Assembly: GCF_000199675.1 (NCBI RefSeq)
Contig: NC_014960.1
Span: 1,240,001 to 1,304,000 of the forward strand
Direction: 5' to 3'
Length of the DNA: 64,000 bases
Source: Anaerolinea thermophila UNI-1
GTDB lineage: Bacteria; Chloroflexota; Anaerolineae; Anaerolineales; Anaerolineaceae
In this document: one piece after another, positions 23,790 through 32,855 of the stretch
How positions within the stretch are numbered: position 1 is the stretch's first letter
Layout of the letters: every line of letters begins with the position of its first letter
Made by a program: the position numbers and the translations under genes
The notes under the pieces: generated by a model
The model's input: the letters and a program-made list of their open reading frames with translations, nothing else
Database searches by the model: none
Told to the model about the DNA's origin: nothing

Positions 23790-24242
23790 ATGATTGCCAT
23801 TGTTTTTTTGATTCTTCGGCTGGTTCTGGTCGTGTTGTTGTATGCTTTTCTCCTCTGGGCACTTTATACCCTGTGGAATGATTTGCGGATGCAAACTTTA
23901 GCCCTGCAGGCTCCGCAGATTCCCCCTATAACGCTGGAAGTGACCAACCTGATGGACGAACAACCGGCAACATTTGACCTGCCGGAAATTCTGGTCGGCC
24001 GTAGTGCATCAGCAAACTACACTATTCGGAATGAAACCGTCTCTTCTCAACATGCACGCCTGTCTTACCATCATCATCAGTGGTGGGTAGAGGACTTAAA
24101 GTCCACCAATGGCACGTTTCTCAATGGGGAACGTGTGGTTTCTCCCACGGTGGTGATGAATGGAGATGAATTGCGTTGTGGCCAGGTGAATATTCGGGTG
24201 ACGGTACATGAACCTCAGAAACAACAGGTAAGGAGGATATAA
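23790..24242 (+). CDS. FhaB-like membrane-anchored FHA protein
   Basis: The 150-residue protein has one N-terminal membrane helix (residues 2-28, IVFLILRLVLVVLLYAFLLWALYTLW), a short linker, and an FHA domain from about residue 58 to 137: ILVGRSASANYTIRNETVSSQHARL followed by LKSTNGTFLNGE. The GRS, SSQHA and STNGT motifs needed for phosphothreonine binding are intact. Length and plan match mycobacterial FhaB (FipA). It begins three bases after the FhaA-like stop, and mtnP begins three bases after its stop. No Ser/Thr kinase or phosphatase gene is present in the window. Confidence 0.9.
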   Translation: MIAIVFLILRLVLVVLLYAFLLWALYTLWNDLRMQTLALQAPQIPPITLEVTNLMDEQPATFDLPEILVGRSASANYTIRNETVSSQHARLSYHHHQWWVEDLKSTNGTFLNGERVVSPTVVMNGDELRCGQVNIRVTVHEPQKQQVRRI

Positions 24243-24245
24243 GAG

Positions 24246-25115
24246 ATGAAAGAACATGCTCCAGTTCTGGGTGTAATTGGGGGGTCTGGGTTATATCAGA
24301 TGTCGTCGTTGACCGATGTGGAACAGGTGGAAGTAGAAACTCCTTTTGGGAAACCGAGTTCCCCGGTGGTGATTGGTACGCTGGAGGGTAAACGGGTGGC
24401 TTTCGTGGCGCGGCATGGGATTGGACACGTTTATTCTCCCAGTGAGGTGAACTATCGTGCCAATATCTATGCACTGAAGATGCTGGGCGTCAAGCAAGTC
24501 ATCAGCATCAGTGCCTGTGGTTCGTTGCGGGAAGATTATGCGCCGGGACATATTGTCATCCCCGACCAGATTTTTGATTTCACCCATAAGCGGGCGCGTT
24601 CTTTCTTTGGAGATGGATTGGTTGCCCATGTGGGGGTGGCAGACCCGGTTTGTAAGGATTTGTCCCGGCAAGTTTATGAGGCTGTCCTGCAGGCTGGCGG
24701 TACGGCTCATTTAGGCGGTACATTGATTACCATCGAAGGTCCCCGTTTTTCTACCCGTGCCGAATCCAACGCGTATCGCTCCTGGGGAATGTCCATTATT
24801 GGCATGACGGCATCTCCGGAAGTGTTTCTGGCGCGTGAGGCGGAGATGTGCTATGCCATCATGGCGCATGTGACCGATTACGATGTCTGGCATGTCAGTG
24901 AAGCGCCGGTGACTGTGGAAATGGTCATTCGCACGTTGCTTCAAAATACCCAAATTGCTCAGCAAGCCGTGCAGGCGCTCATGCCACATGTGCCGGTTGC
25001 CTGTCAAAGTGGGTGCCAGCACGCCCTGGCAGATGCATTAATCACTGCGAAGGATCGGATTCCACAAGAAACCCGCGAAAAATTGAGCCTTCTGGTAGGG
25101 CGTTATCTCTCGTGA
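24246..25115 (+). CDS. mtnP: S-methyl-5'-thioadenosine phosphorylase
   Basis: The 289-residue protein belongs to the PNP/MTAP family and cleaves methylthioadenosine (from polyamine synthesis and S-adenosylmethionine use) to adenine and methylthioribose-1-phosphate. Motifs: GVIGGSGLY at the N-terminus, ARHGIGHVYSPSEVNYRANIYALK (phosphate and ribose site), ISISACGSLREDYAPGHIVIPDQIFDFT, and IEGPRFSTRAES...GMTASPEVFLAREAEMCYA, then VTDYDVWH. The TDYD motif favours MTAP over inosine/guanosine phosphorylase. GGAGGATATAAGAG precedes the ATG. Its place between FHA genes and the RodA-PBP fusion is unusual; its stop overlaps the next GTG start. Confidence 0.94.
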   Translation: MKEHAPVLGVIGGSGLYQMSSLTDVEQVEVETPFGKPSSPVVIGTLEGKRVAFVARHGIGHVYSPSEVNYRANIYALKMLGVKQVISISACGSLREDYAPGHIVIPDQIFDFTHKRARSFFGDGLVAHVGVADPVCKDLSRQVYEAVLQAGGTAHLGGTLITIEGPRFSTRAESNAYRSWGMSIIGMTASPEVFLAREAEMCYAIMAHVTDYDVWHVSEAPVTVEMVIRTLLQNTQIAQQAVQALMPHVPVACQSGCQHALADALITAKDRIPQETREKLSLLVGRYLS

Positions 25116-27706
25116 AGTCGTCAGCGGTTCCTTTCCCTTCTCCCATAGAGCGAGTACAGAAGCGCTTGCTCTGGTTGGCAGGCGCATTCTTGCTGGTTTA
25201 TGCGATATTACTTACCCTGGCTCCGGCAGTGAAGGTGCGGGGCACGGGTTTCGAATTGGAATGGAGACACTGGCTGGGGTGGCTTATCTGGGCGGTAGGA
25301 TTTGGAATCTTGCATCATTTCAGCCGACGTCTTGCTTTTGAAGCCGATCATTATCTGCTCCCTCTGGTTGCTCTTCTAACGGGATGGGGGATTCTAACCA
25401 TCTTTCGGCTGGATTTTTTGCTTGGACTTCGTCAAGCCCTCTGGTTGGTGATTGGACTGGGGGTTGTGGCTTATTTGATTCGGCGTGAGGGCTTTCTTCA
25501 ATTCCTGAAACAATACCGTGTTCTGTGGCTGGTGGGAGGGTTAATGCTGACCGCTCTCACTCTGGTTTTTGGTACCTATCCCGGTGGAGAAGGTCCCCGT
25601 CTCTGGTTGGGGTGTTGTGGAATTTATTTACAACCTTCTGAACCGTTAAAACTCCTTCTGGTGGTGTTTTTGGCATCTTACCTGGCAGAAAAGCCCTTGT
25701 CTCAGGCAAAACGCCTGCGCTTAATCCTGCCTACGCTGGTGCTTCTGGCATTAGCCATTGCACTCCTCTTGATTCAGCGCGATTTGGGTACGGCAACCCT
25801 TTTCATCCTGATATATACCTTAACCCTGTATCTGGCAACCGGAGAGACAAAAGTTCTCCTGTTTGCTGGAGGTGCTTTATTGTTTGCGGGGGTGGCGGGG
25901 GTGTTTGCCATTGACGTGGTGCGCTACCGTGTCGAATCCTGGCTCAATCCCTGGGCTGACCCTTCTGGACGTTCCTATCAAATCATTCAATCCCTCATTG
26001 CTATTGCCAGTGGTGCCGTGCTGGGTTCTGGGCCCGGTGTGGGATTCCCCTCGGTGGTTCCGGTAGCGGCTTCCGACTTTATCTTTACAGCCATTGCCGA
26101 AGAAACCGGGCTTATTGGCGTGATTGGATTGTTGCTGGCTTATGCACTTTTCCTGGTTAGAGGAATAAGAATTGCCTTATTTGCCAGCAGGCAGTATCAC
26201 CGTTATCTTGCTGCTGGGGTTGTAGCCTATTTCACCTCCCAGGTTGTGCTCATTCTTGCCGGCAACTTGCGAGTTTTGCCTTTGACCGGGGTAACATTGC
26301 CTTTTTTATCTTATGGCGGTTCGTCTCTGCTCACTTCACTTCTTGCCGCAGCGCTTCTCTACAGTGTTAGTCGGGATGTGCGCGAAGAACCTGCTCCTCT
26401 GTACACTGTGAATGCTTATCTCCATCTTTTTACTGCTGGATTAATCCTTCTGGGAGGGCTGGCTCTTGTGGTGGGTTGGTGGGCGGTAGTGCGCCAGGAT
26501 GTTCTAACTGCCCGTTTTGATAACCCTCGCCAATATCTTTATGACCGCTACGTTCAACGAGGAAGCATTGTCGATAGAAATGGTGAGATTCTGGTGCATT
26601 CGGTGGGCATGCCAGGACATTATCAAAGGGTTTGGGTCTATCCTGAACTCGCAAATACACTGGGGTATAACCACCCCTTATATGGAAAAACGGGTCTAGA
26701 GGCTTCCATGAATGCCTACCTCAGAGGCTTGCAGGGAGTGCCTTCCTCTCTCATCTGGTGGAATCGACTTTTATACAGTCAGCCTCCTGTGGGGTTGGAC
26801 GTGCGCATTACCATTGATGAGCCTATTCAGCGGGCTGCCGATGCGTTGATGGGCAATCATCAAGGAGGGCTGGTGGTATTGAATGCCCAAAGTGGTGAAA
26901 TCCTCGCTCTGGTGAGTCATCCCACATTTGACCCCAACCGACTGGGGGAAACCTGGCAGGAAATTATCTCTGACCCGCGTGCACCGCTGGTCAATCGGGC
27001 AGTACAGGGGCAGTACCCTGTTGGGAGTGCTCTGGCTCCGTTGATTTTGCTGGGAAGTGTTAACAAAACCCCTCTTCCAGAATTTCCCCAGGAACTAACT
27101 GCACCCTGTGGGTTACGTCCTGAAAATAGTACCTGGAATGCCGCCTTGAGTCAGGGATGTTCCTCTGCCCTGGAGTTTTTATTAAGGGCTTTTTTCCCCA
27201 CAGAACTGGATCGTTTCATGCGTTCCCTTGGGTTGGATCGAGGCTATTCGCTGCCAATTCCGGTCGCTGCGCCTCAGTACCGTTTAGCCGAATCTCCTGC
27301 TCAGATGATGCAACTGGAAAACTGGTTACAGGGTTCCCCCTTGCAAATGGCTGTAGCAGTGAGTGCCTTGAGCAATCAGGGAGTCCTGCCTTCTCCCTCG
27401 TTGGTTCAAGCCGTGCATACACCACATCAGGGATGGGTGGTGATAAATCGTCCATTCAGTAGCCAGGTGGTCTCTGCAAGTGTTGCTCAGCAAGCCCAGC
27501 AGTTCTTGGCTATGCCCGGACAGTTGTACTGGCAGACGGTTGCCGTAGTGGGTAAAGAGCAAAAAATTACCTGGATGTTGGGTGGAACGACGCGGGAATG
27601 GAAAGGGGCTCCGGTGGTGATTGCCGGGGTGTTGGAAGAAGAAGACCCTCAACGCGCCCAGGAATGGCTGGCTGTTTTATTTGAGACAATTTTGAATTCG
27701 CGTTAG
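25112..27706 (+). CDS. RodA/FtsW-PBP fusion with degenerate transpeptidase
   Basis: The start is GTG overlapping the mtnP stop (GTGA), giving 864 residues. Residues 1 to about 430 form a RodA/FtsW-type SEDS glycosyltransferase with about ten helices: LQPSEPLKLL, the conserved Asp loop WLNPWADPSGRSYQIIQS, GSGPGVGFPS, and SDFIFTAIAEETGLIG. Residues about 435-864 form a class B PBP-like part: RGSIVDRNGEIL, TGLEASMNAYLRG, ITIDEPIQRAADAL and GLVVLNAQSGEILALVSHP. The transpeptidase motifs are lost: SxxK is S639-A-L-A642, the SxN site reads G682-C-S684, and KTG reads K815-E-Q. The glycan polymerase looks active; the PBP half is probably structural or regulatory. Confidence 0.9.
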   Translation: MKSSAVPFPSPIERVQKRLLWLAGAFLLVYAILLTLAPAVKVRGTGFELEWRHWLGWLIWAVGFGILHHFSRRLAFEADHYLLPLVALLTGWGILTIFRLDFLLGLRQALWLVIGLGVVAYLIRREGFLQFLKQYRVLWLVGGLMLTALTLVFGTYPGGEGPRLWLGCCGIYLQPSEPLKLLLVVFLASYLAEKPLSQAKRLRLILPTLVLLALAIALLLIQRDLGTATLFILIYTLTLYLATGETKVLLFAGGALLFAGVAGVFAIDVVRYRVESWLNPWADPSGRSYQIIQSLIAIASGAVLGSGPGVGFPSVVPVAASDFIFTAIAEETGLIGVIGLLLAYALFLVRGIRIALFASRQYHRYLAAGVVAYFTSQVVLILAGNLRVLPLTGVTLPFLSYGGSSLLTSLLAAALLYSVSRDVREEPAPLYTVNAYLHLFTAGLILLGGLALVVGWWAVVRQDVLTARFDNPRQYLYDRYVQRGSIVDRNGEILVHSVGMPGHYQRVWVYPELANTLGYNHPLYGKTGLEASMNAYLRGLQGVPSSLIWWNRLLYSQPPVGLDVRITIDEPIQRAADALMGNHQGGLVVLNAQSGEILALVSHPTFDPNRLGETWQEIISDPRAPLVNRAVQGQYPVGSALAPLILLGSVNKTPLPEFPQELTAPCGLRPENSTWNAALSQGCSSALEFLLRAFFPTELDRFMRSLGLDRGYSLPIPVAAPQYRLAESPAQMMQLENWLQGSPLQMAVAVSALSNQGVLPSPSLVQAVHTPHQGWVVINRPFSSQVVSASVAQQAQQFLAMPGQLYWQTVAVVGKEQKITWMLGGTTREWKGAPVVIAGVLEEEDPQRAQEWLAVLFETILNSR

Positions 27707-29757
27707 TGGCTTGCCTGCGTTTGCATTTGTTGGCGGAAAGTTTCCAGGTCGGAGGTGGGCTGAAGGCAAACAAATCCTTCGCACAGGTAAGCAGTAACTT
27801 CTCCATTCAGCACCGAACGCTCCTGTAAAAGAGCAGGGGCATTTGTGGCGGGCTGAAAAGTGGATGAGGCACAAACCAGGCGGGGACGATAAGTTTCCCA
27901 GAGGATGTTTTTGAAGGGCTGAAGTTCTTCCAGGGTTCTTGGAGCCAAAAGGGCTACCTGTCGCGAAGGACCCATTGCCCAGTCTATGGCTTGCAACCAG
28001 AATCCGAATGCGGTTGGGTACTTTACCAGGGAGTCCTGCAACAGGGGGAAAACCCGGGTGGCAAGTTGATAAATGGAATCATCCCCAGAAAATTCGTATA
28101 GCAATAAAAGCGCATAAGAAGCCAGGGAATTTCCACATGGCGTCGCGTTATCTTGAAAATCTTTAGGGCGGATGATTAAGTCCTGCTGGTCATCGCGGGT
28201 ATCGTAAAACCCGCCTGCAGGATCCCGATAACGGGAAATCATCTCCTCTCCCAGTTTAACGGCCCATTCATACCACACAATGTTATCGTCGCTCTGATAC
28301 AGGGCAAGCAATCCGATGATCAGCGACGCGTAATCTTCCAAAAGGGCGATTTGCCGGGGCGAACCTTCCCGCCAGGTGCGCATTAATCCTCTCGGGGTGT
28401 ACAGGTTTTCGAGAAGGAAATGGGCATTTTGTTGGGCGGCATGTAAATAATCAGGACGATTCAGATATCTTGCCGCTTCTGCAAGTGCCCGCAGGGCAAA
28501 CCCATTCCAGGAAACAATCACTTTGTCGTCCGTTGATGGACGCACCCTGAGAGATCTTTTCTGGTACAGAAGGGCTCGAACTGTATCCATTTGTTTGAGA
28601 AAGTCCGTCTCTGATAATCCAGTTTTCTCCGGTAGCCTTTCCCAATCCTCCTGAATTTGCAGAATGATTTTTCCCTCAAAGTTCCCGTTTCGAGGGAGGT
28701 TAAATACCTGACAGGAAAAATCCCATTGCCCGGCGGGCTCAAGGATCTGTCGAAGTTCGTCAAAATCCCAGAGGTAAAACTTTCCCTCCTCCCCTTCCGA
28801 ATCGGCATCCAGACTGCTGAAGAACCCTCCCAGAGGGTGTCGCATTTCTTCTAAGAGGAAATCCAGTGTTTGGGTGGCAATGCGCAGGAACCACGGGTTT
28901 TTTTCCAGCATGCCCGCATGGAGGTAAACGCTGGAAATCTGGGCATTGTCGTAAAGCATTTTCTCAAAGTGGGGTACTAACCAGTGATTATCGGTACTGT
29001 AGCGGGCAAACCCTCCGCCAATGATGTCATACAATCCGCCTCTGGACATCACCTGTAAATTATGCTCCACAGGTTTCAGCGCATCCTCATTTCCGCGCGT
29101 TACCTGCAAAAGGAGAAATTCCAGTGCCATCGGCTGCGGAAAGCGCGGAGCATTTCCCCAGCCCCCATAGCGGCGGTCGTATGAAGCCAGGAGGGCGTGT
29201 GTCACCTGTTCAAGCAGGTTGGCGCGTAAAACCAATCCAGGAACGCTGCCCCAATCGTTCATGGCGTGAATATGCTGGGCAAGTTGCTCGCCGGCTTTGA
29301 AGAGATCATCGCGGTCGTTCTCCCAAGCCTGTAAAGCGGCATGTAACACATCTCGAAAGGCGGGTAAACCATGCCGTGGAGTGGGCGGAAAGTATGTTCC
29401 GCCATAGAAGGGTTTGCCTTCAGGAGTGAGGAAAACACTGAGTGGCCAGCCACCCTGTCCTGTCAGGGCGATAACTGCGTTCATGTAAATGCCATCTACA
29501 TCCGGACGTTCTTCTCGATCCACTTTAATAGAGACAAAATGTTGGTTAAGGATTTCAGCGATTTGTGGATCCTCAAAAGATTCGTGTGCCATCACGTGGC
29601 ACCAGTGGCAGGCAGCGTAACCAATACTGAGAAAAACCGGTTTATTTTCACGGCGGGCTTTTTCAAAAGCCTCATCACCCCATGGGTACCAGTCCACAGG
29701 GTTAGTAGCATGTTGAAGCAGGTAAGGCGAAGTTTCGTGAATGAGACGATTTGGCAT
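27703..29757 (-). CDS. YyaL-like thioredoxin-domain protein (DUF255)
   Basis: The 684-residue protein matches the DUF255/YyaL (human SSP411/SPATA20) family. Residues 1 to about 165 form a thioredoxin-like domain: NRLIHETSPYLLQHATNPVDWYPW, FLSIGYAACHWCHVMAHESFEDPQIA with a CxxC, VDREERPDVDGIYM, and GQGGWPLSVFLTPEGKPFYGGTYFPP. The remainder is an (alpha/alpha)6-barrel like six-hairpin glycosidases or N-acylglucosamine epimerases (GGGFARYSTDNHWLVPHFEKMLYDNAQ). The family is widespread but its reaction is not established. The start MPNRL is preferred over an upstream Met because it begins the conserved block. Its stop interlocks with the RodA-PBP stop (shared TTAG). Confidence 0.92.
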   Translation of the reverse strand: MPNRLIHETSPYLLQHATNPVDWYPWGDEAFEKARRENKPVFLSIGYAACHWCHVMAHESFEDPQIAEILNQHFVSIKVDREERPDVDGIYMNAVIALTGQGGWPLSVFLTPEGKPFYGGTYFPPTPRHGLPAFRDVLHAALQAWENDRDDLFKAGEQLAQHIHAMNDWGSVPGLVLRANLLEQVTHALLASYDRRYGGWGNAPRFPQPMALEFLLLQVTRGNEDALKPVEHNLQVMSRGGLYDIIGGGFARYSTDNHWLVPHFEKMLYDNAQISSVYLHAGMLEKNPWFLRIATQTLDFLLEEMRHPLGGFFSSLDADSEGEEGKFYLWDFDELRQILEPAGQWDFSCQVFNLPRNGNFEGKIILQIQEDWERLPEKTGLSETDFLKQMDTVRALLYQKRSLRVRPSTDDKVIVSWNGFALRALAEAARYLNRPDYLHAAQQNAHFLLENLYTPRGLMRTWREGSPRQIALLEDYASLIIGLLALYQSDDNIVWYEWAVKLGEEMISRYRDPAGGFYDTRDDQQDLIIRPKDFQDNATPCGNSLASYALLLLYEFSGDDSIYQLATRVFPLLQDSLVKYPTAFGFWLQAIDWAMGPSRQVALLAPRTLEELQPFKNILWETYRPRLVCASSTFQPATNAPALLQERSVLNGEVTAYLCEGFVCLQPTSDLETFRQQMQTQASH

Positions 29758-29856
29758 AAAGATTACCTGAAAAATCAATTTCCCTGAGTATAGAGGATTA
29801 ACCCAGGGAAATCAATGTTTGTGTAAAACATCCTCTCGAATGTTTGGCGTATTGAC

Positions 29857-29886
29857 AAAAAATACTGGAGGATTTTAAGCCTCCAG
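29857..29886 (-). terminator. Terminator of the GH43/ABC operon
   Basis: CTGGAGG (29865-29871) pairs with CCTCCAG (29880-29886) around an eight-base loop. On the reverse strand the stem is followed by TATTTTTTG. It lies 20 bases beyond the last GH43 stop codon. Confidence 0.8.
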
Positions 29887-29905
29887 CAAATAACTTTTTC
29901 TAATA

Positions 29906-30850
29906 TCAGCGCGAAGGAAGCGGTTGTGGAGTATTTGTTGGGCCCAGAACATGTAAGGTGTCATCGTCTTGGAAAAGAAGACGGTCTATACATATCTGGC
30001 GATCATCGCTAGGGCAATCTGGATTAGTGTGTATATGGTAAACAATGAATAACTCTTTCCCGTCCGGGGATGAAATCACTGAATTGTGGCCGGGTCCAGA
30101 AATTTCCGGACTTGTGGAATAAAGAATGGGATTGTGAGCGGCTTTCTGGAAAGGACCTAGGGGATGATTGGCGATAGCGTAGCCTATTGCGTAGTCGCGG
30201 CTCGCGTAGAAGTTTGCCGAATACATGAGATAATATTTTCCGTTTCGTTTTATCATAAAGGGCCCCTCGTTCCAGCGCCATTCATTTCCAGAGCGCAATT
30301 CCCACTCTTGCTCTGGTTGAGCAATTTTCACAGGCTCACCCCTGATAGATAACAGGTTACTTTCCAGTTCCACTACGTAGAGATGACTCTCGTGTCGGCC
30401 ATCAACGATATTTTCGCTACAATCTTTTGAATAATACAGGTAAGCCCGTTTATCATCATCAATAAATACATGTCCATCTATGGTAGCGTATCCAAAATCA
30501 AACATGGGATGTGAGAAGACATCAATGAAAGGACCTTCAGGTTTCTCTGAAATAGCTACGCCCAGCCGCAAACTATGGTTTTCTTTCCAACGGGCGGTAT
30601 AGTGCATGATGTATTTGCCCTGATAGTATATGACCTCTGGAGCCCAGAAGTCGCGCTCTCCCCAGGATTTTTCTGTTAGTGAATACACGTATCCAAGAGA
30701 TTCCCAATGTACAAGATCTATAGAACACCACGCCTTGAATCCATCTGGAGCGGATGTCGCATAACAATAATATTTTCCATCAGGCGCTTTCAATACAAAT
30801 GGATCGCCTATATGGGTTATAGACAAAGGATTTTGATAAGTGGATTCCAT
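29906..30850 (-). CDS. GH43 glycosidase, predicted cytoplasmic
   Basis: The 314-residue five-bladed propeller glycosidase of family 43 has its catalytic set visible: general base D16 (HIGDPF), pKa modulator D125 (ATIDGH) and general acid E195 (WNEGPF). GH43 enzymes are mainly beta-xylosidases, alpha-arabinofuranosidases or arabinanases. It has no signal peptide, unlike its neighbour, so it probably acts on imported oligosaccharides. It is the last gene of the ABC/GH43 operon, 41 bases after the lipoprotein GH43, and is followed by a terminator. Substrate is not assigned. Confidence 0.92.
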   Translation of the reverse strand: MESTYQNPLSITHIGDPFVLKAPDGKYYCYATSAPDGFKAWCSIDLVHWESLGYVYSLTEKSWGERDFWAPEVIYYQGKYIMHYTARWKENHSLRLGVAISEKPEGPFIDVFSHPMFDFGYATIDGHVFIDDDKRAYLYYSKDCSENIVDGRHESHLYVVELESNLLSIRGEPVKIAQPEQEWELRSGNEWRWNEGPFMIKRNGKYYLMYSANFYASRDYAIGYAIANHPLGPFQKAAHNPILYSTSPEISGPGHNSVISSPDGKELFIVYHIHTNPDCPSDDRQICIDRLLFQDDDTLHVLGPTNTPQPLPSR

Positions 30851-30891
30851 AATCTTCTCCTGAAGGATGTTTTACTTGATCTGATTTATGC

Positions 30892-31968
30892 TTAAGGGGT
30901 AGATACTAACGGCACTGGTTGTGGATGGGTCGTGGGTCCCTTAAGTACTGGTTTCTCATTATCCCACTCCACAAGATCCATCCAGACAAATCGCCTGTCC
31001 CCCCGGCGACTTCCTGCTACTACTTCCCAAGCATGATAAATCATCCAGGTGTTTTCACCAATTTGAAGGATGGTTTGATGTCCAGGTCCGATGACCATGG
31101 CTTCTTTATTTTCCAAAGCACTCTTAAGAATGGGATTTTCTTTGGCTTTTGTGCAAGGTCCCATTGGTGTTGTGCATAATGCATAACCTACTGCGTATAA
31201 GTGGCTGGCGTAATCATTCGCTGAATAAAACAGATAATATTTACCGTTACGCTTAAACATTGTGGGCGCTTCAATCACATTTCCTTCCCATAAGGCATCA
31301 TTTCGAATCAGTGGTACAGGTTTACCTACCAGGCCGAGCCCGTCTTCGGTGAGTTCCTGTACCCAGATGTAAGTTGGAATCCCACAACAATTCCCATCAT
31401 TCTTGAAGTAAAGATAGGTTTTCCCATCTTCATCCCTGAAAGGACTGGCATCAATGGTTCCACCTTGATCTGATTGGCACACCAGTGGAGTGGGGTTGAT
31501 GTCCCTAAATTTTCCTTCGGGGCGATCACTGACGGCAACTCCTACACATTGTTTATTGGATGTCTGGTCACGTGCTGTGTAATAAAGGAGAAATTTGCCG
31601 TTGAATTCCATAACTTCTGGAGCCCATACCAACCCGCCAGTCAGTTTTGCCCATTTTGGCAGTGCTGGCATTGCATCTCCCTGGATTTTCCAGTGAACTA
31701 AATCGGTAGAGATTGCCAGAGGAATGTTTTTACCGGAGGAGTTTGTCGCGTAAAGGTAAAAAGTGTCATCTCTTTGCAGGATAAAAGGATCGGCAAAATT
31801 TTCTCGCAGAACGGGATTTTGAAAAGTTTCCCCGGCTGAAACTGTAACTGTATTGATAGAAGTCGGAAAGGTAGATGCTTGACTTTCATTAGCGAAGGGC
31901 AAGCAAGCATTCATCACCAAGCAAAGGCTGAGTATCAGAATACAAGGTAACCTGAAGGTAAGTTTCAT
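30892..31968 (-). CDS. GH43 glycosidase lipoprotein
   Basis: The 358-residue protein has a lipoprotein signal with lipobox VMNAC (C22), so it should sit on the outer face of the membrane. The GH43 propeller follows: base D60 (ENFADPF), modulator D173 (GGTIDASPF) and acid E233 (VIEAPTM). A DRRFVWMDLVEW segment near the C-terminus is also typical. It likely trims arabinose- or xylose-containing chains before uptake. It overlaps the preceding permease gene by four bases, which ties it to the transporter. Paralogue of the cytoplasmic GH43 next door, but sequence divergence is large. Confidence 0.93.
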   Translation of the reverse strand: MKLTFRLPCILILSLCLVMNACLPFANESQASTFPTSINTVTVSAGETFQNPVLRENFADPFILQRDDTFYLYATNSSGKNIPLAISTDLVHWKIQGDAMPALPKWAKLTGGLVWAPEVMEFNGKFLLYYTARDQTSNKQCVGVAVSDRPEGKFRDINPTPLVCQSDQGGTIDASPFRDEDGKTYLYFKNDGNCCGIPTYIWVQELTEDGLGLVGKPVPLIRNDALWEGNVIEAPTMFKRNGKYYLFYSANDYASHLYAVGYALCTTPMGPCTKAKENPILKSALENKEAMVIGPGHQTILQIGENTWMIYHAWEVVAGSRRGDRRFVWMDLVEWDNEKPVLKGPTTHPQPVPLVSTP

Positions 31969-32855
31969 CCTTTGATTCCTGTCGTTGCCACACTTTGAAC
32001 AATGAATCTTTGCATAAATACATAAATGATTAAGACCGGTATGGCTACAATCACTGCTCCTGCCATCATCAAGCCGTACTCAGAAGTGTAAGCACCCTGT
32101 AAAGTCCGCAATCCAGGTTGTAAGGTTTGAACAGCGCGATCCTTCAGCACAAGGAGAGACCATAAGAAGTCATTCCAGCTTCCTAAAAATTCAATTACAG
32201 CCAGTGTCGCAAGAGCCGGTTTGGCTAATGGTAGTGCTATTTGAATGAATATTTGAACCGTATTTGCGCCATCAATTTGAGCGGCTTCCTCAAGCTCTTT
32301 TGGAATGCTCATGAAAAATTGTCGCATGAAATACACACCAAAGACGCTTGCTAAGGATGGAATGATTACCCCGCTGAACTTATTGAGCATATTTAATTTG
32401 GCTACTGTAACAAAATTTGGGACGAGGAACATGACTCCTGGGAGAAACAAAGTGGCTAGTAATAGCCCAAATATCTGTTTTTTTCCAGGAAAGTCCATGC
32501 GTGCATAAGCATATCCGGCCAGGGAATCAATGAGGAGCTTGAGTGTGGTGGTAATTGAAGCAACAATCAGGCTGTTTAAGAACCAGCGTCCAATAGGAGT
32601 TGATGGATTGTTCAAAATCTTGGTGTAGTTTTGCAGGGTAATCACTTTTGGAATCCAATAAATTTCTTTTGTGAAAAGTTGTGATTTCAACTTGAAAGAG
32701 GTCGAAAACATCCATACCAAAGGAATGATGATCAGTAAAGTAATTGTGCAAAGGAGGATATAGAGCCCGGTACGGTTGAGGAATTTTTTAACCCTGTACC
32801 GATTCAAAGGCGAGTATTTTTCTGTCCCATTTTTCATCACATCCTCCGATATCAT
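31965..32855 (-). CDS. Sugar ABC transporter permease, MalG type
   Basis: The 296-residue protein has six hydrophobic helices and the permease EAA loop (PKELEEAAQIDGANTVQIFIQIALPLAKPAL, residues about 188-218) that docks on the ATPase. The YILLCTITLLIIIPLVWMFSTSFK N-terminus and the ALLVLKDRAVQTLQPGL region are typical of MalG/CUT1 permeases for oligosaccharides. It overlaps both neighbours by four bases. No ATPase is encoded in the cluster, so a shared MsiK/UgpC-type ATPase elsewhere is expected. Confidence 0.95.
   Translation of the reverse strand: MISEDVMKNGTEKYSPLNRYRVKKFLNRTGLYILLCTITLLIIIPLVWMFSTSFKLKSQLFTKEIYWIPKVITLQNYTKILNNPSTPIGRWFLNSLIVASITTTLKLLIDSLAGYAYARMDFPGKKQIFGLLLATLFLPGVMFLVPNFVTVAKLNMLNKFSGVIIPSLASVFGVYFMRQFFMSIPKELEEAAQIDGANTVQIFIQIALPLAKPALATLAVIEFLGSWNDFLWSLLVLKDRAVQTLQPGLRTLQGAYTSEYGLMMAGAVIVAIPVLIIYVFMQRFIVQSVATTGIKG

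Noticed and set aside
25013..25111. A longer N-terminus for the RodA-PBP fusion starting at an ATG inside mtnP
   Set aside because: It would overlap mtnP by about 100 bases with no conserved residues, while the GTG at 25112 overlaps the mtnP stop in the usual 4-base way.
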